From Paramecium octaurelia (lineage: Eukaryota > Ciliophora > Oligohymenophorea > Peniculida > Parameciidae), in NCBI GenBank assembly GCA_905182995.1, contig CAJJDP010000074.1, positions 186,001 to 250,000 on the forward strand: 64,000 bases of DNA. Reading direction: 5' to 3'. This document shows positions 13,385-25,978 of the stretch, in pieces (position 1 is the stretch's first letter; each line of letters begins with the position of its first letter). Under the pieces are notes generated by a model. It was given only the letters and a program-made list of their open reading frames with translations. It made no database searches and was not told the DNA's origin. A program made the position numbers and the translations under genes.

Positions 13385-14215
13385 TAAATGAAACCACTTG
13401 TTGCATTGATCGCATTAGATGTACAATAAATCCTGATTATAATAATAAAATAATTTACAGGATTTTGAGGCTATTCACAAATACAAACTTTTTTCCATTA
13501 GGAAATTGGTGGCTCTAATTGTTTAGTCAAAGTGTTGTATTTGGATCTAGTAAAATAGGCATTCTAAGTTCCTGTGTTTTCAAATTCATCAATATTCATT
13601 ACAAAACATTTCGCTTAGATACAATCTACGAATATGATAGTGGTCTGCTCAGTTAAGAACAATTCACATTCAGAAAAGGAGTCTTTATCAATTGAATCTG
13701 CAAGGTCTTAATAAGTACAATACCTAAAATGAGAAAATTACATTTTACCATTAAACTTCAACTAAAGGAACTATTGTCTTATCGTCTTGGTGATAACCAT
13801 AAAAGTTTAGAATCAAGCCAATCTGTTCAATTTGATTAGTTGTTTTTATTAATATACTATCACCAACTTGATATCTCTTTTTATAAATCATAATGTCTTG
13901 ATGTTTAGTGCACTTAAGTAAGAATTATTCTTTTTTTGACAGTTAATGCTCAGCAGCATGTCCATTTCGACACTCCTATTATGTAGTAGAAAAATCGGCA
14001 CTGTTTTCTTTGGCACTTATTTCCTATTGTTAATTCATTAAATTAATTATTGGGATCATAGAAAGACTTGAATTTAACTCTCTTCTACTTTTAGAAATAC
14101 CCTTTAATTTTTTAGGCAAGAGATATTTGTTAATAATTATAATTTATTCAGATTATCACTCATCTAAATTTAGTGCAGGTCCATATATCATTTTATCAAT
14201 TTTACCTTCATCCAT
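13313..14215 (-). CDS. BAH domain–PHD finger protein
   Basis: Probable chromatin reader. A BAH-like module is visible (KRYQVGDSILIKTTNQ followed by IVPLVEVQWYY). At the very C-terminus there is a complete C4HC3 PHD finger: CICEQPQN, then CDQCNKWFHLSCMGL and CKICKK, with the stop directly after the last zinc ligand. Introns of 25 and 26 nt are well placed; the second lies inside the PHD finger. BAH plus PHD is a known histone-reading combination, for example in plant EBS/SHL. The 5' end is uncertain: MDEGKIDKMIYGPALNLDE at 14215 is the best start, but linking it to the main frame needs an unusually long or unseen intron. Confidence 0.72.
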
Positions 14216-14280
14216 AACTAACTCTATACATAATAATATTGCACAATAATTAATATAATTCTGTAGGTATTGTATATATT

Positions 14281-14610
14281 TCAAAAGCCCTGTAATCCTA
14301 AGAATTAAATAGAAAAAACAATGATAAAATGTAATGAAAAATCCCAGAAATATTTAAGATTATTTTAATCTTTCATATAAAAATATTTGAATACATTAAC
14401 TTGATATTTCTAAGCTAAAGAAGAAGAAGTTTAGGTTATACTAAAATTCTTTATCTTCAAATTTTGAAAATTAATTATTAATTTTTCTGCATTTTTCATT
14501 TTTCGGATTTGTTTAAATTCTATCCATAATTTTCTATCATTAGGTCCCTATTGAAATAAAATTGTTAATCATTTTGATGCATGTATCTATTTTTTCAGTT
14601 TAATTTTATA
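14281..14610 (-). CDS. Possible small gene or exon, unrecognised
   Basis: A minus-strand frame with coding character (DRKLWIEFKQIRKMKNAEKL) runs to TGA at 14281. It has no ATG near its beginning. It might begin in short upstream frames around 14,600–14,690 that start MIKIYNCYQ. It lies between the BAH–PHD gene and the TPR-like gene, on the same strand. Function unknown and gene status unproven. Confidence 0.25.
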
Positions 14611-14735
14611 AAAATACTAATAGATAAAAAAGTAAGGGAACTAGACTAATAACAATTATAAATTTTTATCATATTAAATTAAAGTAAGGAAATGATTGCA
14701 ATTTAATATTTAATAGTGGATATATATTACTTAAT

Positions 14736-16517
14736 TCAGTCCATGCTTATGATAGTCTCACAACTGTCTTCATCTTATGATTAATTGAACTCTTATTGAA
14801 ATTGTTTTTAAAGGATTTGTTAAGTTTTTTCTTATTGGACTAGCATTGTATTAATAGTCGATATTCTATTTTTAACACTTTAAGCCAAATCATAAATTCG
14901 ATTGAATTTTTTGTTTTCAATTTGGACATATTAATTCTAATATAATTCTTTAATGGCTTTATCATAAGTATCAACCATAGGTCTATGAGTCTTGGCATAA
15001 TCATAAGGTAATTTATTTGTATTTTTGGGTTATTCTCCCTAACTTTATGCTAGTCTAAAGGGAGATGTTTATGAAACACTTCCTTAACTGCCAGATCTCA
15101 TTAATTGGCTTTTGATTACACTTTAGGTAGATTAGAGCATATTAAAAAACTGTTAGGGGCTTCCACATAATTCAGGTGATTCTCTAAGATCAACAGACTT
15201 TTTATCATGACTTTTGTTATGTAGAATGGTATTCTAAGAATGATTACTTTTGTCATTTACTTTGATTCTGATATCAATATCTAATTGAAAATAAATACAT
15301 ACTAGAATCTCCACGTTAGGTTTTGCTTCCGTTATTACTTCTTTGAGCTAAATAGCTTTTATAGATTTCATTGTGTGTTTTGTTCAACTTTTCAATAATT
15401 TCAATGTGTTATGTTGGCCTCTTTTTTAATGCTTTGTTAAGTTGTTAATTGACACTGGAAGAATGTGAGCTGAGAGGCAAGTCTCTAGTTTTATCTCTCT
15501 AAGTAATTGATTTCTGATGCAAAAGGTCTTTGACATTAATTTGCAATTGTATTTTCTTTTGATCACTAAAGTAATTATTGATTTCAATTTTCTTTTCATT
15601 GTGTTCAATTTTATTCTGCCATTTAGGTTATTGATAATCACCAATTTCATTACCTATCTTTTTATATTATTCAATTTACTTTTTTTTTGATTTTCTAACT
15701 CAATAAACGAAAACTTTGTTGATTTTATTATTTTTCATTATCTTTAGAATACTACTCTAGGATTTTATTGATTCTATCTGACTTAAGATGTGATCGACTG
15801 GAATATAGATTCCCTTTATTATTCTTGGCTACATTTTCAGCTTCTAAATTTTGAATTTTTGATTTGGTCAAAATGTAATAAGGGGATTTGGTGTTCGTTT
15901 GTAAAATGTCAAGCACTTTTTTCCATGCTTAGAGAGCATTGCTAGATTATCCTAGTTCATAAAATGTCAATCCGCTATAGAAGAGTAAGATGGCTTCTAA
16001 TGATTGTAAGGTCATAATGGAGGAATGATCTCCCAAGAATAATCTAATTTTGGGATTGAGTTATTGATCTTGCAATTAATTCAATTCAGTAAAACTCTAT
16101 TCGATGTATCTGCTAGCTTCTTAGTATTTTTCATTTTTGATAAAGAGAATAACTAAGTTAATTAAAGTGATAAGCAAGGTTTCATCTGGAATGGATAATT
16201 GTAAATATTCAATCGATTATTTGAGATATTTCTCAGCTGCTTGAAATTTGTCAACCCTGTTACTAAAATCAATGAAATTTACATATAATAAAAACAACCA
16301 ATGTTGTTGGTTACCACAGAGAGAAGATGATTAATTTATGATAATGGAATAGTAGGAGCTTCCTTTTCTTGTTTCAAAGTAGTTTCAATTCTCCTCAATA
16401 TTTAATATCCTTAATTGTACTTTTCTATTTTTGATTTTATTCTTGTTTACCTTCCTATAACAATTAAGTAGCTGAAATGTTGGCATCCATAATACTTTGA
16501 TACGCTTTTTGAGACAT
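14736..16517 (-). CDS. TPR-like helical-repeat protein
   Basis: About 560 residues. The N-terminal half (residues about 30–260) is built of helical repeats, for example KYQEASRYIEQSFTELNQ and GLTFYELGQSSNALQAWKKV, the latter close to the TPR consensus. The C-terminal half is Ser/Gln-rich with a coiled-coil end and the final residues DEDSCETIISMD. Four introns of 20–26 nt give one continuous frame, including a 20-nt one in a lysine-rich stretch. TPR proteins of this type are scaffolds; no partner can be inferred. The ATG at 16517 is chosen over an in-frame ATG nine codons downstream because the region between them is open and coding-like. Confidence 0.75.
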
Positions 16518-16718
16518 TTTACGAAGAGTAAATTTTGAAAATTAAACAATTAATTATGTATAATTTAGATATCTAATGTAATTTATTAGTATTTACACAC
16601 AAATTATGATCATCATTTATTTATCGATGTTCATGTACTCATTTCAAATCACATTGTATACTGCATATATTTATCATGAAATACAGAAATATTAAATTTA
16701 ATACAACCATCTTTTTTA

Positions 16719-17364
16719 ATGATTTATAAAATAATCAATAAATTTAGTGTCTATATTGATCCATCCAAATTTCCCAATGGAGATCTATTAAGCATCTACA
16801 AATCAACTGAAGGAAGAAACATCAAAATTTTAAATGCATTTTACTTAGGACTGATTGGATATAATGCCTATTCATATATGCAAGATAAAGAAAATTCATA
16901 ATATGCATTAAATGGTATTTCTACTTTCAATGTATATATAAGATTTAACTGCTGCTTCCTATAGGTCTGGAATGGAAAATTCGATAATCATAATGGCAGC
17001 TCTTGGAATAGGAATGGTATTTTTTTATTGGAAAACAAATAAAACTCTTTTTAATTTGTGGCTGTCACCAAATGGTAAATCAATAGTGATGGATTCATAT
17101 TCACTCTTTGGATTGAATAGCAGAACATTTTCCATTGATATTGAACATTTTAGAGGCTTTTCCTATTTCATTCATCCTTCATTGAGAATACCGATGTTCA
17201 AGTATAAATTGGGTAGTACCACCAAAACCATGTTCTTCAAACATTAATATGTCTTGGATGAATAAATTATGAAAAGTGTTTTGTAGGGTCAAGATGTCAT
17301 AGTAAGACCGAAAGGAATGGAGAAGGAATTATCAAGCAATTAAAAAAAAAAATACAATCTATGA
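16719..17364 (+). CDS. Two-TM hairpin protein, TMEM70/186/223-like
   Basis: 205 residues with one 28-nt intron at about 16,914. Residues about 38–55 (ILNAFYLGLIGYNAY) and 78–97 (IIIMAALGIGMVFFYW) are two membrane segments forming a hairpin. They are followed by a soluble domain with a short beta-strand pattern (SPNGKSIVMDSYSLFGLNSR). This layout resembles the TMEM70/TMEM186/TMEM223 group of mitochondrial inner-membrane assembly factors. The resemblance is in architecture rather than in a diagnostic motif, so the family assignment is a suggestion. The coding status is strong. Confidence 0.6.
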
Positions 17365-17439
17365 TATTACATAAAAATTATTGTATTACATAATTAATGA
17401 TTCCTAAAGTTATATTGCTAACTTAAAGGCTTTTTGAGA

Positions 17440-18318
17440 ATGTTGATCAATAATAACCAAAATTCCAAACTCCCCAATGCGATTATCAACATGATATCGA
17501 TGTATCATCTACTAATTCATGTTTAGTTAATTGTCGATCAAATAAAATAGGAAATAGGAAATGTCGATCCCAAAATCATTAGAAACTACTCTCACAAAAT
17601 TATGGAAGTATTCAATTACAATATCTTTAAGTTGCAGTCTATTAGTAATGCTCTGCAGGATCTTAAGCTTTAATTGGACATCTTTTTCTAAATTCCATCA
17701 ATTCTAAAAAAAAAGTAAGCCCCCTTAATTTATCAAGAAAGCAAGCAGTAACTATTTCTAACGATTTTTAGTAATATCAAACGAATCAAATAACTGATTC
17801 TATAGTAATTAAATGATTTATCAGAACTCAACGATGTTAAGGATGTTGAGAACTATACAGAAAATGAATTTGAAAAAATCTACATTTTCAGATTATCTCA
17901 GATTTTAGAAAATGAGATAGAGAATCTGCAATATTAGTTTCAATAATCATAAATTAAAAATAATGACCACTTTAATCAATTGAATGAGAAATTTTTAGGT
18001 ATTATTAATGATTAAACATTTATTAAAATATCATGCTAAATTCATAAATACATAATCTTGTTGAACTTAATTGACGAGTATAGAGACAATTTATTTGAAA
18101 TCATTAAAAGTAAATCCCTCTCAACTGAAAGTATGATCTGCTAATAAAGTAAATAAAAAGCAAAATCCCTTTAGTATGAATCAATGGCCTCCTTGGATTT
18201 GATTGATGATCAAAATAAAATTAATAAAAGATAACATCCCTTATTCAAATAAGAGGAAATTAAAAATAATAGATATGAGAACTAACCTGAGGCATGTGTG
18301 AAATGCCAAATTTTTTGA
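17440..18318 (+). CDS. Unknown helical protein, 292 aa
   Basis: Intronless frame of 292 codons with Gln written as TAA/TAG throughout, closed by TGA. It starts MLINNNQNSKLPNAIINM. The sequence is mostly alpha-helical, with hydrophobic heptads in KQLILQQLNDLSELNDVK and IFRLSQILENEIENLQ, and has a charged C-terminus. No signal peptide or membrane segment is seen. I do not recognise the family. An upstream TGA in the same frame at about 17,400 fixes the 5' limit. Confidence 0.7.
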
Positions 18319-18933
18319 TAAATCAAATTCTAAACTAATCAAAATTAACTTGAATTGTTTAATACATATCTATAGATATTTTTAACCAATTTATTTTATC
18401 TTCATTTAGTTACTGTGATCATTTGATAATCCTTAAACTTTTAAGAGTTTAATTTACTATCTAATTCTATCTTCCTAGATAATACATTTCTGACATAAAT
18501 TGTTGCCTATAAATTTATGAAAGTTGTAAATATTACAAAACTAAATTTAAATTTAGAATAGAAATTACATGATGATATATTTGACGTCATAATTATAGTT
18601 GCTAATACAATATCATTCATTATTAGGCCAAAACCATTTATGATTGGTAAATGATCTTCGAGCAATAATCTCAATTTTCTGATTCTATTTATAGATATTA
18701 TATAACTTTTTAATTTTTAAGGTTAGATTAATTTAAATGGGAATTATTCTTTTGATTTCATACAAGAATTTAAGTTTTCATTGAGTAATTTCAACAATTG
18801 ATATAATATAGTAATATAGACATACAAATTATGATATGAAGATCTTATTATTTTAGATTGTGTTTGTAGTATCAAAATTATCAGTGATTAGCATAATTAA
18901 TTTTAATATAAAATTAAACTTCTAAGATCAGAT
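18319..18933. other. Intergenic, nothing recognised
   Basis: About 615 bases of AT-rich sequence between two plus-strand genes. Every frame is broken by TGA and no conserved motif or intron–exon pattern stands out. It is long for this gene-dense window and may hold a promoter or a non-coding RNA, but nothing in the sequence shows that. Confidence 0.4.
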
Positions 18934-19618
18934 ATGGACTTAAAAAACAAGGATCAGGGCTAAAAAATAATATTAAAAAAAAAGGCTGGACTTAAATTAA
19001 AAAAGACTCATCAATTGCCTGGTATGTAGAATTTTGCTTATTGTAGACAGAATATTGACAGATGCCCTAGTTACTCCGTCGACAAATGTCAGGGAATCTC
19101 GAGAAAATAATGTCCTATAAGGTTTGATATCGCCTTGTGAAGATGAAACAAAAAATCGATTCAACTTCTTCAACAGCAGTTCACAAAAATAATTAGTTAC
19201 AATCAAAAAAGTAGATCCGATTGAATAGATCAAGAGGATAATCTCTGAGAATGAAAGACTTCGATTAACAATAAATTAGAAACAGAAAATAATTGATACG
19301 AGGATGAGACAAAGAAAGGAGATACCAGAGCTCATTTTGTCTCAAAGAAATTCACGTAGTTTACTGTAACCTCATGAGAAATAGAATATTGCAGATGACT
19401 ACGGATATTTTTTAGATAAACAATCAATCTCTCAAAATTACAAACGTTCTATGCTGCCTCAAATTGAATCTAAGTAAAGTTCACCAAGTACTCGAGATGA
19501 GTGTGCATTCACATTTGCGAATAACTTCTTTATAAAGGAACAAAAAGTTTCGCCTAAAAAAATAAACATGATGCAAGCCTTTCCTTAATTGCATTTGTAG
19601 AGAAAATTTTTTACTTGA
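18934..19618 (+). CDS. Unknown basic protein, 219 aa
   Basis: 219 residues after removal of one 25-nt intron at about 19,021. The N-terminus is Lys-rich (MDLKNKDQGQKIILKKKAG). A short coiled coil lies around ISENERLRLTINQKQKIID and the remainder is Ser/Gln-rich. It ends tail to tail with the minus-strand kinase gene, 26 nt away. No domain recognised. The regular codon pattern and exact frame restoration by the intron support a real gene. Confidence 0.65.
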
Positions 19619-19644
19619 TTTAAGTATAAAAATCAATATTACTA

Positions 19645-20876
19645 TCATTTTTTTGGCTTTAAGAACTCAAGTGCCTCTTAATACAAAGCTTTTCGCAAGG
19701 CGTGCTCCTTAAGTTCAATATCGTCGAAAGACCAATCGAAGGATTCCTGACAAACTTGAGGTGGGTGGTCTATGTAATGTTGCTTAAAATAGGGATGCTC
19801 GATACACTATTAGATTGTATATCTCTTATTCGGATTATAGACCTTAATAAATGTAAATAGAATTTAATTACTAACATATGTTCTAGCAAATCCAGAGCTA
19901 AAGGAGAGGCAAAGGGAAAAAAATCAGCCCATTTGATGGCTTCTCTTTCTGGTAATTGCTATAGGAACTCAGTAGATTATTCGTCAATTTCATATGGCAA
20001 GTCTTCCTACTTGGGTTTCCCTAGGACAGCAACGATTTTTTCAATTTATTCCTAGTGATGCATGCCTTTGAACAAAATGGTTCTTCCTAAGAGTTCACCC
20101 AAAATGCAGCCCAGAGACCAGATGTCTATGGCTTTGGTATACTCACTGGAAGAGAGCAAAACCTCTGGTGCTCGATACCATCTTTGAACGACATAATCAG
20201 TTTGAATTGAGGCGTTTTCTACTTCTTATTTTCTAGCTAGATTCAAATCGCCAATTTTTATATGGCAATTCGCATTTATAAATATATTATTTGGTTTGAG
20301 ATCTCTGTGGATGATGTTGGCTGAATGCATATAATATAAGCCACTGATGATTTGATACATGCACCAATTGATCTTCTTGTCAGTTAAAGGTTGAGGAGAT
20401 TGGATGACCTTTTCTAAATCCAGATGCATGAGTTGAAACACCAAGTACAAATCCTTATAGGTGTCCTAATCGTCGGGAACGATGATGTCCAATAATTTAA
20501 CTATATTGGGATTATCGAAGAACTCTAAGTTTAAAGGTTACAATATACTCAATAGTTTTATTTCTCTGAGCACCTTTTTGGCATCCAGCAAATCTCTGAA
20601 GACCATTGCAATCTAGAGATAAATTGAGAATGATACCTTCTTAATGGCTACGTCTATGTTGTTCAATTTGTCCTTCCCTGAGCAAACAAAACCAAAGGCT
20701 CCATTTCCAATGTTGCGCTATAACTCATAATGAGTGTAAATTTCAAATGTGCCTCCACCGCATTGGACTTTGTGTTTCAAAGGGATGGGCAGTCTAATCT
20801 GGGGGGGCAACTTTTAGATGGTGGTTTCCTCATTCTCAGCAATTTTCTTGAGAATAATGTCCTTCTTTTAATCCAT
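19645..20876 (-). CDS. MAPK-like protein kinase with DLN instead of DFG
   Basis: 392-residue CMGC-group kinase. The glycine loop is [10 protein letters not shown], the VAIK lysine is in VAIKKI, and the catalytic loop is [10 protein letters not shown]. The activation segment begins GDLNLARK, so the DFG motif reads DLN. The T-loop carries TDY just before [10 protein letters not shown], the TxY signature of MAP kinases. APE and the [13 protein letters not shown] helix are intact. Two introns (24 and 29 nt) fall at codon boundaries and give an exact frame. The likely role is signalling by a TDY-class MAPK. The Asp of DFG is kept, so activity is still possible; similar DLN forms occur in some NIMA-related kinases. 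Its start codon is 13 nt from that of the divergent gene. Confidence 0.9.
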
Positions 20877-20889
20877 TATTATTTTATTA

Positions 20890-23204
20890 ATGAATAATTA
20901 ACAAACAATTTCAAATAACTCCAAGTAAGAACAATAACCAGAAGAGGAATCTTATGATGAAGAAGATGACGAGGACTTATAAGAGTACACTCAATCGAGT
21001 AATCTAAAATAGTTGTTCAATAACTAAGGTAAATTCAAAATGATAGAAATCCTAGATTCCTTCATGCAGCAAATTCATCTTCTGAATGAATAGGCCACTG
21101 CTAAAATTAAACAACAAAAACACAAAGAGGCATTGAAATTATTGCAACAATCCGAACAGATGCTTGAAGTATCACCAATTTACATACTTTTAGTTTGCTG
21201 CCAGCTGTGGTAGAGTAATTGATAGGAACTTAATCATTATTATCCTGTACAACCAAGCATGTGCTTATTAGTGGTATCCTTCGCTTTCTCATTTTTAGTC
21301 AATGGATCCTTGATAAATGTTCTAAGTACCTGGATGGAGTGATCTACAATATGGAAATTGGCATCAAAGAAGATGAGCAGGATTTGCAAACTCTTGCCAA
21401 TGTGCAGGAGAAACAAGCCTAACTCATCAAGAGATAGGCCTTTTTGGTTAAAGCCTATTTACAATATACTGCAATACTGAGTCAATTAGGAAAGTAATTT
21501 AGCATTTATACATAGACATAAGTAAGCTTTGATTAATTCTCAAAAAGCAGCTCAAACCATGAGAGAGTTATTTAAGATAGCCAATTCTTTCTATCAATAG
21601 TGGCTCTAGGTTAATGGCTCCCAAGAAACTGCTACGACCTCCCAATCTATAGTGTCAATGAGAAGTATGTCACACATCCTTATTTTCTAGATGACTCATC
21701 TCACAATCTGGATAAAAAGAAGAAGGGCTAAACTTATCAACTCAAAGATGAAATTGAATTTGGTAGACTTGTCATTGACAGTGCCTCAGATGTATTGAAG
21801 GACATGATTAAGCAAGAAGACTTATCCTCTATTCGAATCGATTAGAAACAATTACTCAGAGAAACAAAACGATAACTGTACAATTGGAGAAACAACCCAG
21901 AGAATAATGAAAAGTCAGTCAGAAAAGAATTAAAGTTAGTCACTTAGAATGAAGAATATCGATCTTTGTTGGGTATTCAAAACTTGGCTGATTGGATCAA
22001 GAACTTTAATATTGGGTCCATTATGCACATGGCTCCTTAAATTTATGAGGATTTCACTTAATTTGGAGAAATGATTTTTGAATTGGCTAAACGATAACTA
22101 TTGGAAAAGGTCATCTATCTATCAATCTCTTACTTCACTATTGCAACTGAATTGAGGTTTGTTGAATTAGAAAAGGCTAAACAACATGGGGTTAAAGATG
22201 ATAAAATAGACACTGAAGAATTCAAACTCAGTGAACTATACCATCTTAAATCAATCGAAATAGCATGTAGACACATCGCTTTTCAATCACCATACATATC
22301 TCACTTAATTACAAGTTACCATAAACATTACAATATTAATCTAGATGTTATCAGAGAAGAATCCTTGCAATCGAATGCCTCTGAAAAAATAATAGAAGAG
22401 CAAGAACAGTCAAAAGTTAAAGGCAAAATGTTGCAAATATAAATCAATAAAGAACTTCCCCATTCCAAATTTGAAAAACAAGATCAATCTCCCAAACTCA
22501 CTGGCAATTTCATTAAGTCATTTCTTAATTCCAGATCACCTCCCAAATAGACACAACAATAATCAGTTAAAAATCTTATTGGTGATACAGTCAAAATTCA
22601 AACCAATCTCTTAGAATAAATGATTAATAAAAAAAGAGGTTCTGATTCCTCACCCACTAATTAGAGAAACCTAGCCAAATAGTAGAACTAAGCAGATTTT
22701 GATTTCAGTGTCTATTTAAAAAAGTAATCCAACCCATGCAACACCAGTAATCTAAATACAGATACCACCTCGGATATCATCAACAGTGTCATGACTTTTC
22801 AATTGCAGCCATACAAGAATAACAATATCAAATGCAATCTAACTAATATGATTAAACAACAAAGCCCAACCAATAATAACAATACATAATTAAAGTCCTT
22901 GCTGTCAGATGCCTGCAGAACTGAGAGATAAGTAATGACTGAATAATAGAATTCTTACACGCCTATTAGTTATAGAGTTAATAATAGATCTCCTGATTCA
23001 TCCTATCTCAATGCCTAAAAGTAGCGATAGTAGCAATTGCATCAAAACAAAACTCCACAAAATAGACCAAGAACTAACACTGAACAACAATATCCGTAGC
23101 CCTGTATCTAATCATATATATATAATATAGCTTTCCCGTTAAAATTAGAAACCATTCAGTAGTTATTAAGAAGCAAAGCAATTAATAATCAGAAAATCAA
23201 ATGA
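20890..23204 (+). CDS. TPR-like protein with low-complexity tail
   Basis: 738 residues; introns of 25, 25, 22 and 26 nt restore one frame exactly. An acidic N-terminus (EEESYDEEDDEDLQ) is followed by helical TPR-like repeats around residues 50–260 (KHKEALKLLQQSEQML; LYNQACAY). A second conserved-looking helical block follows at about 300–480 (LGIQNLADWIKNFNIG). The C-terminal 250 residues are Asn/Gln/Ser-rich and probably disordered. No enzyme motif is seen. It is transcribed divergently from the kinase gene with only 13 nt between start codons; an alternative start at MIEILDSFM (about 21,040) would relax that. Confidence 0.75.
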
Positions 23205-23274
23205 AGATTATTTTTTTTTTCTTAATTTTATAATTGTCTATCATACTTTTTCAAATGTTAAACATATTAAATAA

Positions 23275-24534
23275 TCAACTTTATTTAAACTAATTCAAGA
23301 AATTATGTGAGGACTTTGAACCGCCTTATTGATTTAAGAACTTTTGTCTGATATTTTAATCAACTTAATATGTTGGATCAAAATTGGTGGTGTCTTCTTG
23401 AGTCAAATGAGTATATTTAGAGTTTCCTTTCTTTCCGAATTCTCCTCTTCTCTTCTGTAAGATCTATGGTAGATTATCCTTTCTCTAGAAATAATAGAAA
23501 TATCAACATACCCATAAATCTTCGCCCACTGGTAAGTTGTAATCTCTCTAGAATATGGGATCATCCATATCCTTATAAAAGGCTCCTGTGTTGTAATATT
23601 TCTACATGAAAACATACTTAGTTTTATCCTCCATTTTGGTTTTGTCAGAACCCAATTTGAAATCTTCTTGAATTCTCTGCATATCTGTTAAATTTCTTCT
23701 CCTCTCTATTTCAGCCTTCTCTATCTGGTATTTATTTTTCTCATCATTAAATTACTTGATTCTTTTTAGTTCTCGTATTTTCCATAATGCATATTCAGTT
23801 TCATCCAATGTATCCTCATCATTTAATTTTTATTGTCCATCATCACTATCTTCATTGACTGCTTTTGCAGCATCAGCTTTGACTGAATTTAAAATTAAAA
23901 TTTTGTTTTCTAATCTCATTCTCTCAAGGTTCTTAGCTTTCTCCTCCTTTAATCTAATCTCCTCCTCCTCTATTTTGTCTAATTAGTCTCTTTACACTCT
24001 GGAAACGAATACTGGCTTAAGCAATTCAACTTCCTTCTATTACTCTTGAAACTCTTCTTCCTCTTATTAATCATCTTAATCATTCTTGTAAACGATGTCA
24101 TCCTTCTTCTTTTTGTGTTTTTTCTCTTTTTTTTTTTCCTTTTGCTTTTTCTCCCTCTTTTATTCTTGATTGTGTTATTACTCTTATTACAACAATTATT
24201 ATTCTTCTGCTAATCTTGATTAAATTACTCTTCTCCTTCTCATCATAGCTGCTTCTTCATCAACAACTTCTATTTGATAATTATCATTTTCAACTTTTTG
24301 AAATGTTTAAACAGTTTCTTAAGGATTCCTTTAAACCTCTTACTCAGCCTCTTTAATCTCAACCTTCTCCTATTGCTTAGGTAAATCAAATATGTCATCA
24401 TCTGAATTATCTTATTATTAAGGCACTGGCTTCCCAGCCCATAGTCTCTGCTTTCTTTATTTAACTTAATCTTCATAAGTAACATCAAATTCATTTTTTG
24501 GTTTTTAATACACTTAAAAATTATTACTTAGCAT
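23275..24534 (-). CDS. MFAP1: Microfibrillar-associated protein 1 (spliceosomal B-complex factor)
   Basis: 410 residues, one 27-nt intron. Despite its name, MFAP1 is a nuclear spliceosomal protein of the pre-catalytic B complex. Diagnostic features are the N-terminal KQRLWAGKPVP, long charged helices, ETEYALWKIRELKRIK, and EIERRRNLTDMQR. The highly conserved C-terminal block reads KYYNTGAFYKD, then GEFGKKGNSKYTHLTQEDTT. Length agrees with the family (about 400–440). The start at 24534 is the first ATG in the frame. The intron splits the conserved C-terminal block after GEDLW. High confidence from several independent motifs. Confidence 0.95.
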
Positions 24535-24641
24535 CTAAATTTAATATACTTTAATTATTGCAATATTATTCTAATTATTGTTATAGTCAATTCAAATGTG
24601 TTTTAATAAAAAATAAATACCACCTTAATTCGTATGAATTA

Positions 24642-25977
24642 TATACTCTAACAGGTTATTTACTTTTAAAATCTAATAAATTCAGAGGGAAGAAACAATT
24701 TTACTATTTAGAATTCCTTGAAATTAATTAGAATAAAAAAAGGATTGGATATTGCTTAATAGTGATTTTAATAAAGTTGAAAATTAATATTATTTACTTT
24801 GAAATTTTTATTAATAAATGAGAAAAAATAATAAAGTTTAGCCTGCCAATTAAGTTCAGGTGGTTACTTCAAGCCCAGAGATCTCATAGAAGGCTTTCAC
24901 AACAATACCAGAACAATAAGGGAATTAGAAATAAATAGATCCTCGACTTATTGCTGGACCTTTGGCAGATAGAGGCTGTACTGATATACTTTGTTTACTA
25001 CTTTTTATAGCTGGGATGGCTATTCTGATGTATTTAATATATTGAAAGTAGAGTCATCTCTAAAGAAGCTTATTCAAAAGGAGAACCAAACAGACTTCTT
25101 GCTATGTACGATCCAAATGGTAAAGAATGTGAAATATTTAATGAAAGGTGTTGCCTGTGGATTTGACACAAATGCGGATTACCCTTATTTGTATTTCGCA
25201 ATACCTTTTGGAGATTACTTCAATAGAACAGTGTGTGTGAAAGATTGTCCTTTGTATGTAGATGAAAATAGCAAACCAACTTCTCTGGATTGTCAACCAA
25301 ACACATTAGTTAAGAGTTGTGATTAGAAATGCGATGCCGCTACTGCCCTTAAGAGTTATGTATCATCCAATGGCACTGGCATCTTCAAAGACTTCTTGTG
25401 TATCTTCAATTCATCAATCCGTAAAATATAAATATAAATTTCAAGTATTTGATCGTGTTTGTTATCCAGATGCCTTATTGGCCCTTTTCGACAATTATCA
25501 GGATTATGGCTCTTAATTTGCCATGGATGTCCTTACTGGTTACATAGAGGATTTAACATAAACAAAGGAAGCTATTTACTGTTCATTTGCAGTGGCATTC
25601 TTGATGGGGTATGCAGATTAAACTATAGAATAGAATCATATATTTGTTCTTTACGAGATTGTTGGCTGGAGTATTGGTTTGGACATCCATATTTCTCTTT
25701 TTAGTAGGACTGGGATTTGGAACCTATTGGTGTCATCAACAAGATCTCTATTACTAAGGCATCATGGATGACACAACTGGCAAGTACACAGTCGAACAAA
25801 CCAACAAAGCCTCAGATAATTAATTGACATTCCAATATCTAACATATGTCATGTATGGTGTATGTGCTTTTACTGTTATGGGATTGATCTGCATTTTCAA
25901 TAAGATAAGACTGGCTATAGCTGTTATTAAGACTGCAGCCATGTGTGTGAAGGATCATTTCTTATTAATATTTGTTC
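24642..25977 (+). repeat. Direct repeat copy 1 (1,336 bp, assembly overlap)
   Basis: This stretch is the same, as far as I compared it, as 25979–27314. Non-coding parts, introns and all embedded frames are offset by exactly 1,337 bases. The copies are separated by one ambiguous base (N at 25978), and copy 1 breaks off in mid-gene. The pattern fits the end of one contig placed next to the start of an overlapping contig without merging, rather than a biological duplication. Confidence 0.9.
24818..25977 (+). pseudogene. Truncated 5' copy of SLC44 gene (artefact likely)
   Basis: Begins at the same ATG as the complete gene at 26155 and contains the same exons and introns up to the codons for FLLIFV. 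It then stops at the N at 25978. It has no 3' half and no stop of its own. With no differences seen between the copies, including introns, it is best read as an assembly duplicate of the gene at 26155 and should not be counted as a second locus. Confidence 0.85.
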
Positions 25978-25978
25978 N
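25978..25978. other. Single N, contig junction
   Basis: The only ambiguous base noticed in the window. It lies exactly between the two copies of the 1,336-bp repeat and marks a join of two contigs whose true overlap was not collapsed. Confidence 0.9.

Noticed and set aside
24818-25977. A true tandem duplication of the SLC44 gene
   Set aside because: No differences were seen between copies, including introns, the boundary is a single N and the first copy ends mid-gene; a contig overlap explains all of this.
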